Shown here piece by piece: positions 50,505 to 59,746 of a DNA stretch of 64,000 nucleotides. Within the stretch, counting starts at the first letter, position 1. Each line of letters starts with the position of its first letter. The translations under genes and the position numbers were made by a program. The DNA is from Paenibacillus sp. JJ-223 (GTDB lineage Bacteria; Bacillota; Bacilli; Paenibacillales; Paenibacillaceae), in contig NZ_CAKMMP010000015.1 of NCBI RefSeq assembly GCF_927798175.1, forward strand, positions 124,001 through 188,000. Reading direction: 5' to 3'. The notes under the pieces are model-generated. The model saw only the letters and a program-made list of their open reading frames with translations. It searched no databases and was not told where the DNA came from.

Positions 50505-51298
50505 ACCAGCACTTCTCCCTGCTCGGATACAGGCTGTTTCTCCAACAACTCGTCGGCGAGAATCGGTCTGCCGTAGATTTCGGCGAAACGCTCATCCGTG
50601 GCCTCTTCCACCGGACCGTCAAATACGACTTCGCCTGCACGCAAGCCAACGATGCGCGTGGCATACTCCCTCGCCAAGTCGATAAAGTGAAGATTGACGA
50701 TGGTCGTGATGCCGAGATCCTGATTAATGCGTTTCAAGTCATCCATCACTTGTTTGGTTGTGAGCGGATCGAGCGAGGCAACAGGTTCGTCGGCCAAAAT
50801 GATTTTGGCCTCCTGTGCAAGTACGCGTGCAATCGCCACCCGCTGCTGCTGTCCGCCGGACAGCTGGTCTGCACGGGAATAAGCCTTCTCCGCGATGTTC
50901 ACCCGTTCCAAAGCCTGGAATGCAAGCTCCGTATCCTCTTTTGGAAAACGGCCCAGGATGGTGCGCAGCGTGGAATGATAGCCAACGCGTCCTGCCAGAA
51001 CGTTACGAAGCACGCTCGATCGTTTCACGAGATTGAAGCTCTGAAAGATCATCCCGATATCGCGCCGGATCATGCGCAATCGCTTGCCCTGCGCTTTGGT
51101 GATCGAACTGCCATTAATCAGAATCTCTCCTTCGCTTATATCATGGAGACGATTAATGGAACGCAGCAGCGTCGATTTTCCCGCACCGGACAATCCTACG
51201 ACCGCGATGAACTCGCCTTGTTCAAAGGTAAGATTGATATTGTTGAGGCCTTTCGTACCATTCGCGTACATTTTGGTGACGTTATGAAGCTCGATCAT
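50501..51298 (-). CDS. phnC: Phosphonate-type ABC importer ATP-binding subunit
   Basis: 265 residues from the ATG at 51298 with AAGGA 8 nt upstream; the frame opens at 51355 without a site. Walker A G-L-S-G-A-G-K-S-T, signature L-S-G-G-Q-Q-Q-R-V-A-I-A-R-V-L, Walker B I-I-L-A-D-E-P-V-A-S-L-D. The D-E-P-V-A-S-L-D form and I-G-M-I-F-Q-S-F-N-L are typical of PhnC. It follows phnD by 172 bp. Confidence 0.93.
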   Translation of the reverse strand: MIELHNVTKMYANGTKGLNNINLTFEQGEFIAVVGLSGAGKSTLLRSINRLHDISEGEILINGSSITKAQGKRLRMIRRDIGMIFQSFNLVKRSSVLRNVLAGRVGYHSTLRTILGRFPKEDTELAFQALERVNIAEKAYSRADQLSGGQQQRVAIARVLAQEAKIILADEPVASLDPLTTKQVMDDLKRINQDLGITTIVNLHFIDLAREYATRIVGLRAGEVVFDGPVEEATDERFAEIYGRPILADELLEKQPVSEQGEVLV

Positions 51299-51470
51299 TA
51301 TGCTAATCCTTCTTTCTATAATGGGATCTATCGGAGGGCAGCAGTAACGGGACAAGCCAGCACAGCGTATGTCACGCTGAACTGGCCTGTCCGCACTGCG
51401 AATACATCTGTTTCATGGGATAGAAGCGAATGACAATCGGATGATTTTCAATCGTCTACGTGATCGAAAA

Positions 51471-52466
51471 CTACTCGGTTTTTACTTTTTCTCCGTATTG
51501 ACGAACGATTTCGAACTTGCTGTCGTCGGACTCTACATAACCTTCATGCGTATAAATTTCTTTGATGATCTCATGACCTTCCGGATCTTTACCGATGTCG
51601 ATGAAAGCTTGTTTCAGCTTCGCGGACCAGTCAGCGTTCATATCCGTACGTACCGCGATGGTGTCGTTAGGAATAGGCTCTGTGAACGCCAGTACACGTG
51701 TATCTTCGAATACGGTCGGGTAGTCTTTGGAAACCGTGTTGCGAGCATCTTGGAAAATCGCCGCGGCATCAACGTCGCCGTTCAATACGGCGATAACGCC
51801 TTGGTCATGCCCTTTTACCGTTACAGGCGTTACATCTTTCAATGGATCGATGCCTTTATCCAGCAGCAGACCTGCCGGCCATACATAACCTGCGGAAGAA
51901 GTTACGTTTTGGTAAGCGATTTTTTTGCCTTTCAGATCTTCAATGGATTGGATCGGCGAATCTTTCTTCACGATAAACATGGATTTATAGGAATCGGCCA
52001 AATCCTCTGTCGGAGCACCTGTTTCATCATTCACGCCAAAACGCTGCGCCTGCAGGATAACTTGTGCAGCGCCTTTTTCTTTAGCAAGCACGTAAGCTGT
52101 CGGAGGCAGGAAACCGACATCGACTTTTTTGGAAGCCATGGCTTCGATGATCGTGTTGTAGTCTGTCGATACGCTGACTTTAACCGGGATGCCCAGTTTG
52201 TCGCCAAGCAGCTTCTCCAGCGGTTTAGCTTTTGCTTCCAGCGTATCCGCGTTTTGGGATGGTACGAATTGCACCGTCAGTTCAGTAGGAACGTAACCTT
52301 CGGCAGTTTTGTCTGTGTCTGCCTCGTTTGAGGACGTTCCGGAGGCCGCATTCGAGCTCGAATTTGTTCCGTTAGCGGAATCTGTAGTTGTACCCGCGTT
52401 TGACCCACAAGCACTTAATAGCAGAATGACAAGCAACAATGGTAAAAATAATGCAGACTTCTTCAA
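51471..52466 (-). CDS. phnD: Phosphonate-type ABC importer substrate-binding lipoprotein
   Basis: 331 residues from a TTG start at 52466 with GGAGGG 7 nt upstream; the frame runs on to 52625 but an export signal can only begin here. L-K-K-S-A-L-F, hydrophobic core, lipobox L-L-S-A-C-G. The mature protein is PhnD-like (family 12 binding protein): V-Q-F-V-P-S-Q-N-A-D-T, then V-D-V-G-F-L-P-P-T-A-Y-V and the late H-E-I-I-K-E-I-Y. First gene of the phnDCEE operon, divergent from the 52713 nucleotidase. Confidence 0.92.
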   Translation of the reverse strand: MKKSALFLPLLLVILLLSACGSNAGTTTDSANGTNSSSNAASGTSSNEADTDKTAEGYVPTELTVQFVPSQNADTLEAKAKPLEKLLGDKLGIPVKVSVSTDYNTIIEAMASKKVDVGFLPPTAYVLAKEKGAAQVILQAQRFGVNDETGAPTEDLADSYKSMFIVKKDSPIQSIEDLKGKKIAYQNVTSSAGYVWPAGLLLDKGIDPLKDVTPVTVKGHDQGVIAVLNGDVDAAAIFQDARNTVSKDYPTVFEDTRVLAFTEPIPNDTIAVRTDMNADWSAKLKQAFIDIGKDPEGHEIIKEIYTHEGYVESDDSKFEIVRQYGEKVKTE

Positions 52467-52712
52467 GCGAACACCCTCCAAAGAGTTTCTATTTTTCAAT
52501 ACTTGTCTACTATAGTTGTCAATGATTAGGGTGATGTGAAACGAAATTTGGAGTTTTGTAAAGTTTCTTGTCAGGCTGTCAGCCCGTTTCGAATCTGTTA
52601 GAATAGCCTCATTATGGCTCGTCACCGAACCGGCTCCATCTCGAAATGCAACAGAAACGGAATCACGCCGTGATCGAACCTGCCCATTTTATACCCTAGA
52701 GGAGATTGTAAA

Positions 52713-54473
52713 ATGACATCATCCAACCGCACGGCCCGTGTCGACATCATGTTTACCAGCGACCTTCACGGGGCCATTCGCCCCATTCAGTACAATACAA
52801 ATGCCCCGCGCCAAGCCGGTCTCGCCCATCTCGCCACCTTGATCCGCCGGGAACGGGAGCGTTCGCCCGAAATGCTGCTGATCGATAACGGCGATCTGCT
52901 GCAGGGCTCTCCGCTTGCTTCCTATGCCGCCGCATTCAACGAAGCCGATTCGACGCATCCTTTCATCCATGTATTGAATGAGCTCGGCTACGATGCTGCG
53001 GTCATGGGTAACCATGAGTTCAATTATGGACAAGGCATGCTGCGCAAAGCGGTGGAAGATTCCCGCTTCCCTTGGCTGTCCGCCAATATCGGTTTTGCAA
53101 GGAGCCCGCAGCCGGACGACAATGCTGGACTTCCTTGGGAGGGGCATGAGACGGATCAACCGGATTACCTTACGTACGACGATGAACGCATCGTCATCCA
53201 TGCTTATGGTGACTCTGATTCGTTAATACCGCCATCTGCTCCTGCAGGGGCAGCCATTCCGGCATTCGGCCCACCTTATTGGATCAAAACGTTATCGACA
53301 GGCGTAAAGGTCGCCATTCTTGGCGCCACCACCCACTACATTCCCAACTGGGAGCATCCGAAAAACATCGAAGGTTTGCACTTCGTTGACGCTTTGGAAA
53401 CGATCCGTGTCTGGGTGAACCATATTCGCCAAACGGAACAACCGGACGTGCTCGTGGTCAGTTACCATGGAGGCTTCGAATGCGATCTTGAAACAGGAGA
53501 GCCTGCCGAGCGGCTTACCGGGGAAAATCAGGCATACGCCATCTGCCGCGATATCGAAGGCATCGATGTATTGTTAACCGGACATCAGCATCGCGAGCTG
53601 ACGGGCCAAGTGCACGGCGTCACCATCATCCAACCAGGATTCAATGGCCATGCCGTCGGCCAAGTATCGGTGCAGCTGGAGCAACAGGCCGAGGGGCGCT
53701 GGCAGATCACGGATAAAGCGGCTCGCCTGCTTCATTCCAGCGAAAGCGGCCTGGAGGCAGATGCCACCGTCCTGCGTTTGACGGAACAGCTGGAAAGCCT
53801 GACTCAGGCATGGCTGGATCAGCCGATCGGCGAAGTACATGGCGATCTGACCATCAAAGATGCCACGACCGTGAGACTGGCCGCCCATCCGTTCATCGAT
53901 TTCGTACATCGGGTTCAAATGGATGCTACTGGCGCGCAGGTGTCGAATACGGCGCTGCTGAGCGAGGAAGCGCGCGGCTTCGGTGCACGCATCACGGTCA
54001 GGGATGTTTTGTCCAATTTCATCTACCCGAATACCTTGACGGTGCTTGAGCTCAGCGGGCAGGACATCCGCGAAGCGTTGGAGCAAACCGCGCGTTACTT
54101 TGTGCTCGATGCGGGTGGTCAGGTCGTCGTTAATCCGGCCTATATCGATCCCAAACCGCAGCATTACAACTACGACATGTGGGCAGGGATCGAATATGAA
54201 TTGGATATTTCCAAACCGATGGGCAGCCGCGTAGTCAAACTGGAACGCAACGGAACTCCTATCGGCCCGGAAGATACATTCTCTGTTGTTATGAACAGCT
54301 ACCGCGCTGCCGGCGGCGGCGATTACGCGATGTACCCCGGGAAAAAGGTGCTGCACGAAGGCGCGACGGACATGGCCGCTTTGGTCGAAGAATATGTTCG
54401 CAGACATCGGCCGTTAACGGTGCAACAGCCCGACAATTGGAAGGTGGTTGGCGGGAGCACAAACGGATCATGA
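52713..54473 (+). CDS. 5'-nucleotidase/2',3'-cyclic phosphodiesterase family metallophosphatase (UshA/YfkN-like)
   Basis: 586 residues; AGAGGAG is 8 nt before the ATG. N-terminal calcineurin-type domain with D-I-M-F-T-S-D-L-H-G, D-N-G-D-L-L-Q-G-S, M-G-N-H-E-F-N-Y, V-V-S-Y-H-G-G and T-G-H-Q-H. The C-terminal 5'-nucleotidase domain contains the F-S-V-V-M-N-S-Y-R-A-A-G-G-G-D-Y substrate-binding signature. It hydrolyses nucleotides or cyclic nucleotides. Unlike UshA it shows no signal peptide, so a cytoplasmic role is implied. Divergent from the phosphonate importer, which suggests shared phosphate-related regulation. Confidence 0.9.
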   Translation: MTSSNRTARVDIMFTSDLHGAIRPIQYNTNAPRQAGLAHLATLIRRERERSPEMLLIDNGDLLQGSPLASYAAAFNEADSTHPFIHVLNELGYDAAVMGNHEFNYGQGMLRKAVEDSRFPWLSANIGFARSPQPDDNAGLPWEGHETDQPDYLTYDDERIVIHAYGDSDSLIPPSAPAGAAIPAFGPPYWIKTLSTGVKVAILGATTHYIPNWEHPKNIEGLHFVDALETIRVWVNHIRQTEQPDVLVVSYHGGFECDLETGEPAERLTGENQAYAICRDIEGIDVLLTGHQHRELTGQVHGVTIIQPGFNGHAVGQVSVQLEQQAEGRWQITDKAARLLHSSESGLEADATVLRLTEQLESLTQAWLDQPIGEVHGDLTIKDATTVRLAAHPFIDFVHRVQMDATGAQVSNTALLSEEARGFGARITVRDVLSNFIYPNTLTVLELSGQDIREALEQTARYFVLDAGGQVVVNPAYIDPKPQHYNYDMWAGIEYELDISKPMGSRVVKLERNGTPIGPEDTFSVVMNSYRAAGGGDYAMYPGKKVLHEGATDMAALVEEYVRRHRPLTVQQPDNWKVVGGSTNGS

Positions 54474-54482
54474 TTCATAATG

Positions 54483-54524
54483 AAAGAGCAGAACCCGAAT
54501 TCGGGCTCTGCTCTTTATTTTTCC
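54483..54524 (+). terminator. Bidirectional terminator between nucleotidase and oxidoreductase genes
   Basis: AAAGAGCAGA-ACCCGAA pairs with TTCGGGC-TCTGCTCTTT, then TATTTTTCC on the plus strand. It lies about 10 nt after the nucleotidase stop and 34 nt after the convergent oxidoreductase stop. Confidence 0.9.
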
Positions 54525-54557
54525 TTTAAACGCAGATGTACAGGAAGCTAACCTACC

Positions 54558-55571
54558 TTAACCTACCTTGATCCACGCTCCCCTTTCATCGGCTGAACGT
54601 ATCTCCGCTTCGACGATTTCGAGCGAACCGACGGCGCTCTCCGGTGTACATGTTGCAACAGATGTGCCTTCCGCCACGGAACGGATAAAATACTGGAGCT
54701 GATGGTAATACCCCGATTCTGGTGAAAGCTCGGGAATGAACCCTGGTGCGTTATTCGGGTTGACCTTTAGCTCGCCGTTCTCGAATACCAGATTGCCTTG
54801 TTCAAAATTCACGCGATATGTCATCGAGAAACCGTAATCGCCTCCCAACGTCCAGTCCGCCTGAGCATTGAGGACTTTGCCGTCCGAGTATGCATAATGC
54901 GTGGAGACGGCATCGTAACCGCTTCCCGGAATGACGTTCCGGGCCAGCGTGGATACCCGATCCGGCTTGCCGAACAGCCAGTGCACGATATCCGTGTCAT
55001 GAATGTGCATATCCAGAATGCAGCCGCCGCTTTTTTCCCCATCCAAAAACCAGTCCTGCGGCGCACCTGAACCTCTGAAAAAATAACCTCCGGTTACCGC
55101 GCCATAACGGCCGTCTTCAACCACAGATTTCAGGTAAGCATATGCCGGCCAAAAACGCAGGCATTGCCCGATCATCAACGTTCGCCCCGTCTTCCGGGCC
55201 GTCTCCGCCATGTTCCAGCCATCTGCCGAATGGCGCGCCACCGGTTTCTCGCAGAGCACATGAATGCCTTTGTTCAGAATTGAACGCGCAATCTCAGCAT
55301 GCAAGGGTGTTGGCAGCGTCAAATCAACGATATCCAGTTCCTCCTGCTCCAGCATGGCCGCAATGTCATCATACAGGCGATAAGCTGACAGGTCGTATAC
55401 TTCCTGCTCCGTGGCCATGTTACCGGATGCTTTTCCGCTTTTCAGTTCCTCGATTCTCAAGTCGCAGATGGCGACCAACTCCACCGGCTCCCCTTCCGAA
55501 GCCAGGCGTACATAATTGTCGAAATGCATCCGTCCCATAAAACCAAAACCGACCAATCCCACTTTCAACAT
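54558..55571 (-). CDS. Gfo/Idh/MocA family NAD(P)-dependent oxidoreductase
   Basis: 337 residues; GGGAGG is 8 nt before the ATG. Rossmann motif V-G-F-G-F-M-G at 8-14, the E-K-P-V motif (C-E-K-P-V-A-R-H) of the family, and D-M-H-I-H-D near the active site. Oxidises or reduces a sugar or polyol such as an inositol or deoxy sugar. Last gene of a three-gene operon with a sugar epimerase and a CBM9-like protein. Confidence 0.92.
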   Translation of the reverse strand: MLKVGLVGFGFMGRMHFDNYVRLASEGEPVELVAICDLRIEELKSGKASGNMATEQEVYDLSAYRLYDDIAAMLEQEELDIVDLTLPTPLHAEIARSILNKGIHVLCEKPVARHSADGWNMAETARKTGRTLMIGQCLRFWPAYAYLKSVVEDGRYGAVTGGYFFRGSGAPQDWFLDGEKSGGCILDMHIHDTDIVHWLFGKPDRVSTLARNVIPGSGYDAVSTHYAYSDGKVLNAQADWTLGGDYGFSMTYRVNFEQGNLVFENGELKVNPNNAPGFIPELSPESGYYHQLQYFIRSVAEGTSVATCTPESAVGSLEIVEAEIRSADERGAWIKVG

Positions 55572-55625
55572 AAATTCTGCCTCCCGATCGAAAATGTAAG
55601 TTCGATAACACGTAGTTACCCGTAT

Positions 55626-56474
55626 TTATATCTGAGAGCGGCCCAGAATGGCATCCATCGCTTGGGATGTGTTAAATACAATATGATTGGAATGATGCGT
55701 ATACGCCGGAATCATCTCCGCAGTCACGTAGTTATCGTAACCGATCGCGCGCAACGCTTCCATCACCGCCGGATAATTCACGTCACCCGCCAGAAGATCC
55801 ACAAAGCCGTGCAATCCCCCTGCCTGACGGCGGTAATCCTTGAAATGCACCTTTTTGATCCGGTGACCCAAAATGCGAACCCAATGCTCCGGGTATCCGC
55901 CCTGCACCACATTACCCACATCGAAATAGGAGCCGACATAAGGGGAATCGAATCCATCGATGAAGCTCTTCAGCTCAAGCGGTGACACCAGAAATTTGTT
56001 CCATACATTCTCGATGCCGATCGACACCCCGGCACTCTCCGCATAAGGCAGCAAATGAGCTATCGCTTCCTGAGCCCGTTCGTAGGCAACTTCGTAATCG
56101 GTCACTTCGCTATCCGGAATAAAATCGACGCCGACGGCACCGGGAATGACGAGAATGGTATCCACGCCCAAAGCCGAGGCAAGCTCAAGCTGTTTTTTGC
56201 ATACGTCAAGCGCTTTCGCACGAATTTCGGGCCGGGCGCTGGTCATCGGATAATCCCAATACAGTCCCGTGGCCAGTCCGGCAATTTCTAGTCCGGCTTC
56301 CTCCAGTCGTCCCTGAATATCCCGGACTTCGCGATCCGACGCGGACAGGCTCAGCTCGCCTTCTCCATTCAGCGAAAGCTCAATTCCATCGAATCCTGCC
56401 CGGCTGGCCGTCTGAATGCAATCCGCAATAGATGCATTTTCCGGAAACGACCAAATGTTTATTCCTTTTTTCAT
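55626..56474 (-). CDS. Sugar phosphate isomerase/epimerase (xylose isomerase-like TIM barrel)
   Basis: 282 residues from the ATG at 56474, with AGGAGGGG 8 nt upstream; the longer frame to 56633 overlaps the upstream gene. M-K-K-G-I-N-I-W-S-F opens the barrel; F-D-G-I-E-L-S-L, I-G-I-E-N-V-W-N, Y-F-D-V-G-N and K-V-H-F-K-D carry metal and substrate ligands of the IolE/UlaE-like family. Probably interconverts keto sugars before or after the oxidoreductase of the same operon. Confidence 0.9.
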   Translation of the reverse strand: MKKGINIWSFPENASIADCIQTASRAGFDGIELSLNGEGELSLSASDREVRDIQGRLEEAGLEIAGLATGLYWDYPMTSARPEIRAKALDVCKKQLELASALGVDTILVIPGAVGVDFIPDSEVTDYEVAYERAQEAIAHLLPYAESAGVSIGIENVWNKFLVSPLELKSFIDGFDSPYVGSYFDVGNVVQGGYPEHWVRILGHRIKKVHFKDYRRQAGGLHGFVDLLAGDVNYPAVMEALRAIGYDNYVTAEMIPAYTHHSNHIVFNTSQAMDAILGRSQI

Positions 56475-56529
56475 ACCCCAATCCCCTCCTGTAATTGATG
56501 CAAATAACGGCGGCCTTACGATTGGATCG

Positions 56530-57177
56530 TCATACGAATCGAACAAAGCCGAATCGATCAGGCAAATGAAAATTAACGGCGCCGGTAGGCTGCCAGGCCT
56601 GATACTCCCTCGTTCCCCGTATATCCTCGTCAATGCGGTACATGTTAACTCTCCAACACGTCCCTTCCATCAAAGGTGACTCGAAATTGCTGGCAGGAAT
56701 ATGGATCGAATACACCAAATTGCCGCGATCATCCGACTCCACCGTCGTCTGAATTCCCTCCATGCTCCAGTTCATATCCGCTCTTATCCCTGAAGCCACA
56801 CCTTCATGACGAATGAACGCATCAAACACAACGTTGCGCGGACTGACCTCCAGTTCCATGTATTGCTTGCCGTCTCCCTGTTCATCAATGAACAGTTCGA
56901 CCACATCCTGCTCGTAGAGCGGCTGATCACGTTCCGCGAAATCGGAAACGACATGATCATCCTCGCACACATACCGGATATGCAAATACTCGGGACTCCA
57001 GCCCATGCGCACTTCCGTAGACTGACGCGCAGGCTTGCCAGTCACCGTATCCACCAGTTCCAGCGGTTCGCACCGTTCCCAGTCCCTCACAACGGGAGGG
57101 CCGCTTTGGAACAAGGTGTTCTCCAGTCGTCTGCAGCAATAGACAGATCTGGATGCGACTACCGGGAAGCCCACCAT
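56530..57177 (-). CDS. CBM9-like carbohydrate-binding protein without export signal
   Basis: 215 residues; AAGGGG is 7 nt before the ATG. The fold signature of the family 9 carbohydrate-binding-like group is clear: V-R-M-G-W-S-P-E-Y-L-H-I-R-Y-V-C-E-D, Y-E-Q-D-V-V-E-L-F-I-D, Y-M-E-L-E-V-S-P-R-N, and W-R-V-N-M-Y-R-I-D. There is no signal peptide or membrane helix, unlike secreted CBM9 modules, so it seems to act inside the cell. First gene of the operon, divergent from an AraC regulator across 183 bp. Confidence 0.82.
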   Translation of the reverse strand: MVGFPVVASRSVYCCRRLENTLFQSGPPVVRDWERCEPLELVDTVTGKPARQSTEVRMGWSPEYLHIRYVCEDDHVVSDFAERDQPLYEQDVVELFIDEQGDGKQYMELEVSPRNVVFDAFIRHEGVASGIRADMNWSMEGIQTTVESDDRGNLVYSIHIPASNFESPLMEGTCWRVNMYRIDEDIRGTREYQAWQPTGAVNFHLPDRFGFVRFV

Positions 57178-57360
57178 GCCTCATCCCCTTTTTAAATGAA
57201 TCCGTGACATTGTTTCTCTTCATCAAACATGTGATAATACTTGTATTATAGATGTTCCGCACCATTTTTTATTTAGGGAATCAAGAGATTTTTTGCACGA
57301 TTCCGTTTGAATTCCAGCCTATTTTTTTATCACCAATTTATCCTGAAAGGAGAACCTTCC

Positions 57361-58266
57361 ATGCCTCCCCAACAAAATGGTTATCCGCTGAAACGCATCG
57401 CGAATTACGGGGAGTGGTCTCCCAGCGTCCACTATGCCCAGTTCCAGAGCCTGCCCCCGGGCAAGCTGGCGAAACGGCGGCTGTACGATTTCGAGCTGCT
57501 GTATGTAAGCCAGGGCGAGGCAGCAACCTATATGTATGATCAACGTTATGCGCTGACAGCGGGACAACTCATCGTCTTGCCTTCAGGCATCCACCACCAG
57601 AACGAAGTCGTCTCCAGCCCCGAGGCACGCTTCATTGGCATTCACTTTGATTTCTTCAATGAATCGACCATCCAGACCGAAGCCGACATGGTCGTAAACG
57701 AAGAGAACGTGCAGGCCCACAAGTTCGCGGCGGAAGCCTGCGCCGAAGGGATGAAACCGTTATCTTCGACTCCCATTTATACTCCCTCTCCTTACGCAGT
57801 ACAGCTTATGGAGCAACTTGTGCATGAATTCACGATGCGTCCCCCGGGTTATGAGCTGGCATGCAAAGCATTGATGCTGCAATTGTTGACCCAATTGCTC
57901 CGTTCTTCCTGGGTTAGCGCGCCCCGCCACGCATCCGTTCATGACGACAAGCTGTTGGAGATCATGAAACAGATCGAGACGAGTCCCGGAGAAAAGTGGA
58001 CCAATACCGGCATGGCCAAACAATTGAACCTGAGCGTGGATCATATGGCCAAATTGTTCCGACAAGTGGCCGGGATTCCCCCAAACGAATATATCCAGTC
58101 CATCCGTTTGCGCGAGGCGCGCAGGCTGCTGCGGGAAACCGACGACTCCATCGAAATGGTCGGCGCCCGAAGCGGCTATCCGGACATTCACTATTTCAGC
58201 CGCCTGTTCACCAAACACGAGGGCATCTCTCCCCGCGAATACCGGAAGCTGTCCAGAATGCTGTAA
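57361..58266 (+). CDS. AraC family transcriptional regulator
   Basis: 301 residues from the ATG at 57361 with AAAGGAG 8 nt upstream. N-terminal cupin-like arm (L-Y-D-F-E-L-L-Y-V-S-Q-G-E-A, G-Q-L-I-V-L-P-S-G-I-H-H), C-terminal double HTH (N-T-G-M-A-K-Q-L-N-L-S-V-D-H-M-A-K-L-F and V-G-A-R-S-G-Y-P-D-I-H-Y-F-S-R-L-F). Divergently placed next to the CBM9-like/epimerase/dehydrogenase operon, which it presumably controls in response to a sugar. Confidence 0.9.
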   Translation: MPPQQNGYPLKRIANYGEWSPSVHYAQFQSLPPGKLAKRRLYDFELLYVSQGEAATYMYDQRYALTAGQLIVLPSGIHHQNEVVSSPEARFIGIHFDFFNESTIQTEADMVVNEENVQAHKFAAEACAEGMKPLSSTPIYTPSPYAVQLMEQLVHEFTMRPPGYELACKALMLQLLTQLLRSSWVSAPRHASVHDDKLLEIMKQIETSPGEKWTNTGMAKQLNLSVDHMAKLFRQVAGIPPNEYIQSIRLREARRLLRETDDSIEMVGARSGYPDIHYFSRLFTKHEGISPREYRKLSRML

Positions 58267-58298
58267 AAGAGGCCGATCTTAAGGCGCCTCATAAGAAA

Positions 58299-58334
58299 AA
58301 ACGAGCTTCCTGCCCCCGGGCAAAAAGCTCGTTT
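58299..58334 (-). terminator. Bidirectional terminator between AraC and LacI genes
   Basis: AAACGAGCTT pairs with AAGCTCGTTT; the loop contains CCTGCCCCCGGGCA. Runs of T follow best on the minus strand (the LacI gene ends 59 nt away); the AraC gene ends 33 nt away on the plus strand. Confidence 0.85.
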
Positions 58335-58392
58335 CTGGATAATGCGTTTCAAACCAATGAACGATGCCAAGCTGGCGTATCCCGCACACCGC

Positions 58393-59439
58393 CTAAATCG
58401 TCGAAGAAGAATGATCGCGTTTACCGTTCGAAGACTGCCGAAATATGCAGCGATACGGAATGATCATTTTCACGGCTACTTCGTATTGATGCTCCAAATA
58501 GTCGAGCAGCTGTTTCACGGCAAACATGCCCATTTCCAGCTTGGGTACGTGGATTGTGGACAACGGAGGCGAGGTGAATTCGGAGATTTCGATGTTGTCC
58601 ACGCCAAAAAAAGCAATGTCATCCGGAATCCGGAGACCCTGTTCCGTAGCCGCTCGCATGGCTGCAATAGCCATCATGTCGCTGGCAGCAAAAATGGCGG
58701 TTGGCTTGCCCGCATTGTTGGCAAACGCCTTTTTGGTCAGTTCGTAACTGAGCGATACATCCCATTTCACATCGATGACCCAATCATCATCAATCGTCAA
58801 ACCGGCTTCCTGCATGGCGCGCCGATAACCAAGGAAACGTTTTTCCGCGCGAAAATCATTTTTGTACTCCGCTCCCCCGATATACGCAATCTGCCGATGT
58901 CCCTGGTCGATCAGGTGTTTGACGGCTTCCCTGGCCGCCGCTTCCCGATCGTAACCAACGACCGGAATATCCGGATCGGTGATATCCACTCCGACCACCG
59001 AACGAACATTAGCCTTGATCCAGCGGTAGGCTTCAGGGTCGATCCGTTCTACGACGATCATGCCGTCAATCCGATGCTCCTTGACCAAAGCCTGCATTTG
59101 CAGCGTATCTCCATCCTTCTCAATGCTGTACACGAACTCCAGTCTCATGCCCAGATCTGTCAGCTGTTTCTCAATGCCTTCCATAATGACCGAAAAATAC
59201 GGACTGTTATATTTATTTTGCGGCATCGCAACCACGCAACCGATCGCATACGCCGTTTTGGGCTCCAGCTTTTTTTTCTTGGCAGGTCGCTGCGAACGGT
59301 ATCCGAGTTCCTCTGCCGCATCCCATATTTTTTTACGGGTTTCATCACTGACGGAACGGTTCGCATCGTTCTTCATCACGCGTGAAACGGTAGAGATCGA
59401 AACGCCCACCCGGTCTGCAATATCCTTCAATCTAGCCAT
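58393..59439 (-). CDS. LacI family transcriptional regulator
   Basis: 348 residues from the ATG at 59439 (M-A-R-L-K-D-I-A-D-R-V-G-V-S-I-S-T-V-S-R-V), the canonical position of the HTH relative to the start; the frame extends to 59466. Hinge L-G-Y-R-S-Q-R-P-A. Effector domain includes V-V-G-Y-D-R-E-A and F-G-V-D-N-I. It lies downstream of a sugar importer on the same strand, 307 bp from the binding-protein stop, so it has its own promoter region and probably represses that importer. Confidence 0.92.
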   Translation of the reverse strand: MARLKDIADRVGVSISTVSRVMKNDANRSVSDETRKKIWDAAEELGYRSQRPAKKKKLEPKTAYAIGCVVAMPQNKYNSPYFSVIMEGIEKQLTDLGMRLEFVYSIEKDGDTLQMQALVKEHRIDGMIVVERIDPEAYRWIKANVRSVVGVDITDPDIPVVGYDREAAAREAVKHLIDQGHRQIAYIGGAEYKNDFRAEKRFLGYRRAMQEAGLTIDDDWVIDVKWDVSLSYELTKKAFANNAGKPTAIFAASDMMAIAAMRAATEQGLRIPDDIAFFGVDNIEISEFTSPPLSTIHVPKLEMGMFAVKQLLDYLEHQYEVAVKMIIPYRCIFRQSSNGKRDHSSSTI

Positions 59440-59515
59440 GTGAAGTCCCAACCCTTCATCTGTCATTCTATTTCAAGCCCCAACTCGATTGGGGCAATTT
59501 TGTCCATTTTAACAC

Positions 59516-59532
59516 AAATTTGCGGCAAATTT
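59516..59532 (-). promoter_or_regulatory. Palindrome upstream of the LacI gene (candidate operator)
   Basis: AAATTTGC-G-GCAAATTT is a perfect 8-1-8 palindrome, 77 nt upstream of the LacI start. A further inverted repeat GCCCCAA/TTGGGGC (59477-59495) lies in the presumed leader. Autoregulation is a possibility. Confidence 0.4.
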
Positions 59533-59631
59533 AATCTTATATTTCAGTTTGAAAGAAGTCAACGTGACGTCATGCATGCCACCATGGCTCGCGTCCCCAC
59601 AAGCAACGGAACCGTTTCTCGCAAATGAAGA

Positions 59632-59662
59632 CGGCAGCCCGGGTCGGACCCGGGACTGCCGC
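59632..59662 (-). terminator. Hairpin after the sugar importer operon
   Basis: CGGCAG-CCCGGGTC pairs with GACCCGGG-CTGCCG, a long GC-rich stem, about 85 nt after the binding-protein stop. The T tract on the minus strand is interrupted, so termination may be partial. Confidence 0.6.
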
Positions 59663-59746
59663 TTATTCCAGTATTTTTGCCTACATCGATACATTTGAAT
59701 CCAATCCCATATTTACTCCTGAACGAATGGTTTCATCACGATCTGA

